In this document: piece after piece, positions 5,068-9,176 of the stretch
How positions within the stretch are numbered: the stretch's first letter is position 1
Layout of the letters: every line of letters starts with the position of its first letter
Source: Deltaproteobacteria bacterium
GTDB lineage: Bacteria; Desulfobacterota; Dissulfuribacteria; Dissulfuribacterales; UBA3076
Assembly (NCBI GenBank): GCA_021159445.1
Contig: JAGGRV010000310.1
Coordinates: 1 to 9,176 of the forward strand
Length of the DNA stretch: 9,176 nt
Reading direction: 5' to 3'
The notes under the pieces: generated by a model
What the model saw: the letters and a program-made list of their open reading frames with translations, nothing else
Told to the model about the DNA's origin: nothing
The model's database searches: none
Position numbers and translations under genes: made by a program

Positions 5068-7142
5068 ACACCAGGAATCTTCTTTTGGAAATCGGAACTG
5101 AAGAGATCCCGGCAGCTTTTATCTCAGGGGCCCTGGATGACCTGGCTCGGCTGGCGGGAAAACATCTGGACCGTGAGCATTTGACATATGAAGATGTCTC
5201 AACCATAGGGACTCCCAGGCGTTTGGTCCTTTTTGTCAAGAACTTGCCGGACCGGCAACCTGATAGAGAAGAGATTATTACAGGCCCACCTGCAAAAGTT
5301 GCTTTTTCATCTGACGGAAAGCCTACAAAGGCAGGAGAGGGATTTGCGCGTAGTCATGGGGTCAATGTTGAAGATCTGCAGGCGGAAGACACTGAAAAGG
5401 GACTTTACATAGTGCTGCGCAGGATAGTCCCCGGCAGAGAGACGATTGAGCTTTTAAGCAAACTCCTTCCCCTGGTCATAGCCTCAATTCCATTTCCAAA
5501 GACCATGCGGTGGGGTACAGAGGAGCTGCGCTTTGCAAGGCCTATTCGCTGGCTTGTGGCCCTCTACGGAGAAGATATAGTTCCTTTCAGCCTTGCTGGA
5601 GTCAAGACTGGTTCTGAAAGCCGTGGACACCGGTTCATGGCCACTGAGGCGATCCGGGTACCATCAAATCCGGAGGGCTATATAAAAGCCCTTGAAGGGG
5701 TCTTTGTGCTGGCCGATCCCTCAGTCAGGAGAAACAGACTCCTTGAAGATGCCCGGAATGCCACGGCATCGGTTAGCGGCAACATCCTTTCCGACGATGA
5801 ACTGGTGGATATTAATACTTATCTTACCGAGTTTCCATCTGCGGTATGCGGTTCTTTTGATAAACGCTTTTTGGCTCTCCCCCGCGATGCATTAATTACC
5901 TGCATGAGGGAACACCAGAAGTATTTCGCCGTTGTGGACGATAAAGGTGATCTTATGCCACACTTTGTGGCTATTAACAATACGCGCTCACCAAGGCCCG
6001 GGCTAGTATGCGAGGGCCATGAAAGGGTGCTCAGGGCGAGGCTTAGTGATGCGGAATTTTTCTTTAAGGAGGATCTGAAACGACCTCTGGAGACCTTTGT
6101 TGCTGATCTCTCAGGGATGATTTTCCACCAGCGTCTTGGGACCGTCCTTGACAAAATCCACAGGGTAAAGGCCCTTGCTCATTACCTGGCCAAACAGGTG
6201 GCCCAGGATAAGGTAAAAGAGATTGAGAGGGCAGCCTGGCTCTGCAAAGCAGACCTTTTGACAGAAATGGTAGGGGAGTTTCCAAGCCTCCAGGGTATAA
6301 TCGGGAGAGAATACGCCCTTCTCTCCGGTGAAAGCCAGGAAGTGGCAAATGCCATAGAGGAACACTATATGCCGGTCCGTTCAGGAGGGAAGCTTCCGCG
6401 CAGTCTCTCAGGGGCCCTTCTAAGTATCGCGGACAAGATGGATACTATCTGCGGGACTATTGCCATCGGACTAAAGCCTTCCGGTACTGCTGATCCCTAC
6501 GGTCTGAGAAGGCTGGCTCTCGGCATCCTCCACATAGTGGAAGAAAGATCCCTGTCTTTGTCCTTGAAGGCACTGATCGCAGAGGCCTCGCACCGGCTTG
6601 AGAATCAGCTTCCAGAAGTATCGAAAGAGCTTACTGCTGAGGTCATCACTTTTTTCAAACGGCGTTTTTCCTATGATCTTACTGCCAGGGGAATGGACTA
6701 TGACGTGGTAGAGGCAGCCACCAGGGTGGAGTTCGATGATGTGAAGGACTGTATTTTGAGGGCAAAGGCCTTGGCGGCTGTCCGTCCGAGGCCGGAATTT
6801 GAGCCCCTCAGCACTGCCTTTAAGCGGGTAATGAACATACTTAAGGGCTTTGAAGGCGGGACAGTGAATCCCTTACTGCTTGAAGCAGAGCAGGAAAAGG
6901 CCCTTTATGAGGTATATCTTTCTGTAGAAGAAAAGGTTGGTGTTTCCCTTGAAAGCCGGGATTATGAGCAGGCCCTGGTTACCCTGTTGTCTCTCAAGCC
7001 TCAAGTGGACAGCTTTTTTGACCACGTGATGGTTATGACGAAGGACGTAGATGTAAGGGCCAACCGGCTGGCACTCCTCTGGAACATAGCCTGTCTTTTT
7101 CTCAGAATTGGTGACCTTTCAGCCATAGTTGTATCCGGATAA
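5064..7142 (+). CDS. glyS: Glycyl-tRNA synthetase, beta subunit
   Basis: Tetramer partner of GlyQ that supplies most of the tRNA recognition. Its 692 residues match the family (E. coli 689). The N-terminus has LLLEIGTEEIPAAFI (about 6-20) and TPRRL. The middle has ALITCMREHQKYF (about 275-288), DAEFFFKEDL, and an HD-like domain with the CKADLLTEMVGEFPSLQG block (around residue 395), ADKMDT, and a DPYGLRR motif (around 476). The C-terminus is an anticodon-binding helical domain ending in RLALLWNIA. It starts with GTG in a GTGA overlap with glyQ, behind a strong purine-rich GAGGGAGGTGG (5047-5057), so the two subunits are likely made in step. No frameshift or missing segment is seen. The stop is 13 nt from the end of the convergent ino1 gene, with no hairpin terminator between them. 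Confidence 0.97.
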   Translation: MNTRNLLLEIGTEEIPAAFISGALDDLARLAGKHLDREHLTYEDVSTIGTPRRLVLFVKNLPDRQPDREEIITGPPAKVAFSSDGKPTKAGEGFARSHGVNVEDLQAEDTEKGLYIVLRRIVPGRETIELLSKLLPLVIASIPFPKTMRWGTEELRFARPIRWLVALYGEDIVPFSLAGVKTGSESRGHRFMATEAIRVPSNPEGYIKALEGVFVLADPSVRRNRLLEDARNATASVSGNILSDDELVDINTYLTEFPSAVCGSFDKRFLALPRDALITCMREHQKYFAVVDDKGDLMPHFVAINNTRSPRPGLVCEGHERVLRARLSDAEFFFKEDLKRPLETFVADLSGMIFHQRLGTVLDKIHRVKALAHYLAKQVAQDKVKEIERAAWLCKADLLTEMVGEFPSLQGIIGREYALLSGESQEVANAIEEHYMPVRSGGKLPRSLSGALLSIADKMDTICGTIAIGLKPSGTADPYGLRRLALGILHIVEERSLSLSLKALIAEASHRLENQLPEVSKELTAEVITFFKRRFSYDLTARGMDYDVVEAATRVEFDDVKDCILRAKALAAVRPRPEFEPLSTAFKRVMNILKGFEGGTVNPLLLEAEQEKALYEVYLSVEEKVGVSLESRDYEQALVTLLSLKPQVDSFFDHVMVMTKDVDVRANRLALLWNIACLFLRIGDLSAIVVSG

Positions 7143-7155
7143 AAATGATACCCCT

Positions 7156-8244
7156 TTACTCACCGTTGATAAATTGTTCTATTATTTGGAATGCCTCACT
7201 GTCGGTGAACTGGCGAGGGGGATGTTTACAGAAATAGGCTGACGGCGCATAAAGAGCTCCGCCTTGGCCTCTGTTTAAAGCCAGTTTAGTACAGCGGATG
7301 GCATCAATGGCCACACCGGCCGAGTTTGGTGAATCCTCCACGGAAAGGCGAAGTTCCAGGTTCATGGGCACATCACCAAAGAGCTTGCCTTCCATGCGAA
7401 TAAAACAGATCTTGTTGTCTTTTTGCCAGGCCACATGATCACTCGGGCCAACATGGATGTTTTCATCATTTAGACGCTTGGCAGCCACTGCCTGAACAGC
7501 CTCTGTCTTGGATACTTTTTTCGAGATTAAGCGTTTGCGGCTGAGCATATTAAGAAAATCAGTGTTGCCACCGGTATTGAGCTGGTATGTACGTTCCAGT
7601 TTGACGCCTCGCTTCTTGAACAGATCGGTCAGCACGCGGTGAACTATGGTGGCACCCATCTGGGACTTGATGTCGTCACCTATGACAGGAATATTTTTTT
7701 CCTCGAAGCGTTTCGCCCACTCCGGATCACTTGCGATGAACACCGGAATGTTATTGATAAGAGCAATCCCTGCATCCAGCGCACATTCAGCATAAAACCG
7801 CGTGGCCTCTTCGGAGCCCACAGGAAGATAGTTCAGGAGGATTTCAGCGCCGGACTCCTTGATCACCTTGATGACTTCTTCTTTAGTTGCTTCAGGTTTG
7901 TCAGCCAGGACGAAAGTGAATTTGTCGTCATAATTCTTCATGTGGCCTGCGACACCGTCCAGAATCCTGCCCATCCGAACAGTAACTCCTGATTGGTGGA
8001 GATCCGGATAGATGACCTTTGTGCAGTTAGGTTCGGCAAAGACAGCTTCATGTACATCCTTTCCAACCTTGCGTTTGTCAACGTCGTATGCCGCAACGAC
8101 CTCTATGTCTCCGGGCTTATATCCCTCAATTTCCCAATGCATCAGGCCGACAACATCTTCTGCGTTTTTGCCACGATAATAGTGAATTCCCTGAATCAGG
8201 GAACTAGCGCAGTTACCAATTCCAATAATCGCTATTTTGATCAC
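7156..8244 (-). CDS. ino1: Myo-inositol-1-phosphate synthase (inositol-3-phosphate synthase)
   Basis: NAD-dependent enzyme that cyclises glucose-6-phosphate to inositol phosphate, the entry step to inositol lipids, inositol-containing solutes and thiols. The 362-residue length fits the short bacterial/archaeal class (M. tuberculosis Ino1 is 367). Visible features are the Rossmann loop GIGNCASSLIQG (8-19), the acidic strand end AAYDVD (51-56), NYLPVGSEEATRFYAECAL (138-156), the active-site block GDDIKSQMGATIVHR (189-203) with Lys193, QLNTGGNTDFLNM (221-233), SRKRLISKK (235-243) and VEDSPNSAG (302-310). It starts with GTG; AAGGAG (plus 8256-8261) is 11 bases upstream, a longish spacing. No lipid-phosphotransferase or inositol-phosphatase gene lies nearby, so the end product here cannot be told from context. 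Confidence 0.93.
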   Translation of the reverse strand: MIKIAIIGIGNCASSLIQGIHYYRGKNAEDVVGLMHWEIEGYKPGDIEVVAAYDVDKRKVGKDVHEAVFAEPNCTKVIYPDLHQSGVTVRMGRILDGVAGHMKNYDDKFTFVLADKPEATKEEVIKVIKESGAEILLNYLPVGSEEATRFYAECALDAGIALINNIPVFIASDPEWAKRFEEKNIPVIGDDIKSQMGATIVHRVLTDLFKKRGVKLERTYQLNTGGNTDFLNMLSRKRLISKKVSKTEAVQAVAAKRLNDENIHVGPSDHVAWQKDNKICFIRMEGKLFGDVPMNLELRLSVEDSPNSAGVAIDAIRCTKLALNRGQGGALYAPSAYFCKHPPRQFTDSEAFQIIEQFINGE

Positions 8245-8506
8245 AGCTTAGTCATCTCCTTACGTCAGGTGAAAGTGCAAGAGACGGTCTGCAAGTAGGT
8301 TTACAATTCCAAATTGCCCTAAATTTAATACCACTTTTCAGCTATAAATAAAAGTATTGGTTACGATCTAAGCTAATTTTTTATGACAGAACATTTTCAG
8401 ACTTTGTAAATATGCTTGCAAAGGGTGTGAGCCATGTTTATGTTACAAATGTTACAGGAGTCGCTTAAAAAATATCCTTCCTTGGGGCGTCTTCTTTGGG
8501 GATTAT

Positions 8507-9100
8507 ATGTCATCTATAATAAGTTCGTTTGCACTCCTTGTCATAGCTGTGGCCTTTGTGTTTCTTGTGATTTATCTTGTCAGGTTGTCAAAGAGTGTCC
8601 AAGACACGCTGGAGAGTTTAGACGAGGCCTTATTCAAAAGCCAGGCTGCTATTGACGACACATTGGCTCAGTTTAATCCTGTAGTTTCTAAATTGTCAGA
8701 ACTGGAGGATACGGCTCAGGAGACCCTGAGCGAGATAAATCAGCGTCTGGCCCTGATAGAGAATGAGTTAACGCCTCTCCTTGTAGAACTTAAGGATACT
8801 GCCAAGGCCTATCAGGACCTTGGAAGGACTTTTGAGAAGGATCTTCCCCCGATTTTGGATAATGTTCATCAAATTACCGGGGATATCCAGGATTTGACTG
8901 GTGACATTAAGGCCAAGGTTCAGCAGACACAGGATTTCTTTGAGGCCGCCCGTGAGGTAGGTGAGGCCGTCCGGGTTGCAACAGATATTGGCAGGTCGGG
9001 GTTTTCCGGGTTAGCTGTGCAGGTGGCAAGTATGACCACAGGCATCAAGACGTCTTTGGAGTTTCTTTCTGAAAACTTTAGATTTAGGAACGGGAGATAA
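8507..9100 (+). CDS. DUF948-like membrane-anchored coiled-coil protein
   Basis: A 197-residue protein with one N-terminal membrane segment (about 5-26, SFALLVIAVAFVFLVIYLV) followed by basic residues and a long amphipathic, mostly helical body (about 30-160). Leu, Ile and Val recur at heptad-like spacing and negative charge is high, consistent with a coiled coil. Such layouts are annotated as DUF948/YtxG-like proteins, often linked to cell-envelope stress; the exact function is unknown. The tail (161-197) is Gly/Ser-rich and ends in FRFRNGR. GGGGA (8498-8502) lies four bases before the ATG. The 262 bp between this gene and the divergent ino1 gene are A/T-rich; I see no promoter there good enough to call. 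Homologous loci often have a YtxH-type gene next, but the window ends too soon to check. Confidence 0.75.
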   Translation: MSSIISSFALLVIAVAFVFLVIYLVRLSKSVQDTLESLDEALFKSQAAIDDTLAQFNPVVSKLSELEDTAQETLSEINQRLALIENELTPLLVELKDTAKAYQDLGRTFEKDLPPILDNVHQITGDIQDLTGDIKAKVQQTQDFFEAAREVGEAVRVATDIGRSGFSGLAVQVASMTTGIKTSLEFLSENFRFRNGR

Positions 9101-9108
9101 ATAAGTTG

Positions 9109-9134
9109 AACAAAAATTAACAGGATTTTTTGTT
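9109..9134 (+). terminator. Possible weak terminator hairpin after the DUF948-like gene
   Basis: AACAAAAA (9109-9116) and TTTTTGTT (9127-9134) are exact reverse complements around a 10-nt loop, starting nine bases after the stop codon. The T-run lies within the stem rather than after it and the stem is almost all A/T, so termination would be inefficient at best. Confidence 0.3.
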
Positions 9135-9157
9135 ATATTCAAGGCGCGAGGAGCGAG

Positions 9158-9171
9158 CATAACGGGTTATG
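9158..9171. repeat. Small dyad at the right edge, possible start of a dispersed repeat
   Basis: CATAAC and GTTATG flank GG, a six-base inverted repeat, directly after a run rich in GCGCGAGGAGCGAGC. The composition changes sharply from the A/T-rich DNA just before it. It is cut by the window end, so its extent and nature cannot be judged. Confidence 0.3.
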
Positions 9172-9176
9172 TGATC

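Noticed and set aside
8241..8255. Four-codon minus-strand minigene (M-T-K-L-stop) overlapping the ino1 GTG as GTGA
   Set aside because: AAGGAG abuts its ATG with no spacer, so initiation there is unlikely; the same AAGGAG serves the ino1 GTG 11 bases on.
8320..8360. Possible hairpin ACTTTT/AAAAGT in the ino1/DUF948 intergenic region
   Set aside because: Only six A/T-rich pairs with poor flanking pairing; expected by chance in such DNA.
8434..8655. Cysteine-rich 73-codon plus-strand frame with an AAGGGTG-like site upstream
   Set aside because: About two thirds of it is the out-of-frame reading of the membrane segment and helical region of the DUF948-like gene; the Cys run arises from that overlap and no family is recognisable. 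The first 24 codons lie upstream, so it is not fully excluded.

Overview
The window looks like chromosomal DNA from a Gram-negative bacterium, most likely a Desulfobacterota (deltaproteobacterial) lineage. Supporting signs are a lipoprotein with a periplasmic OmpA domain, a two-subunit glycyl-tRNA synthetase (glyQ/glyS), a bacterial-type inositol-phosphate synthase, and a truncated gene start at the left edge that reads like the N-terminus of the large PAS sensor kinases common in that group. The taxon is an inference and cannot be fixed from the window alone.

Left part (1-1789). A minus-strand gene is cut by the left edge after ten codons. Just upstream of it lies a roughly 207-bp palindromic element with 11-bp inverted ends and an exact 8-bp flanking direct repeat, which has the architecture of a non-autonomous MITE-like insertion. 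Next comes a minus-strand AAA+ ATPase with a C-terminal DUF4143 nuclease-like domain. Between this ATPase and the next, divergent gene is a perfect 24-bp palindrome. It carries a TTGCCA -35-like hexamer on each strand, each 17 bp from a -10-like hexamer, which suggests one operator controlling two back-to-back promoters.

Central part (1790-7142). Five plus-strand genes follow: a small unrecognised soluble protein, an outer-membrane OmpA-family lipoprotein, glgC (ADP-glucose synthesis for glycogen), glyQ and glyS (alpha and beta subunits of glycyl-tRNA synthetase). From the lipoprotein onward they are tightly packed: a 16-nt gap, then an ATGA overlap (glgC/glyQ) and a GTGA overlap (glyQ/glyS). 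glyQ and glyS make one enzyme. Their translational linkage to glgC is the unexpected part.

Right part (7143-9176). A minus-strand myo-inositol-1-phosphate synthase gene ends 13 nt from glyS (convergent). It is separated by about 260 bp from a divergent plus-strand gene for a DUF948-like, membrane-anchored coiled-coil protein. The last 76 bp hold a weak A/T hairpin and a small dyad that may be the edge of a dispersed repeat.

Most genes here are ordinary housekeeping. The most interesting signals are non-coding: the MITE-like palindrome at 58-280 and the symmetric divergent promoter palindrome at 1689-1712. I found no CRISPR array, tRNA, rRNA, riboswitch or complete IS element.
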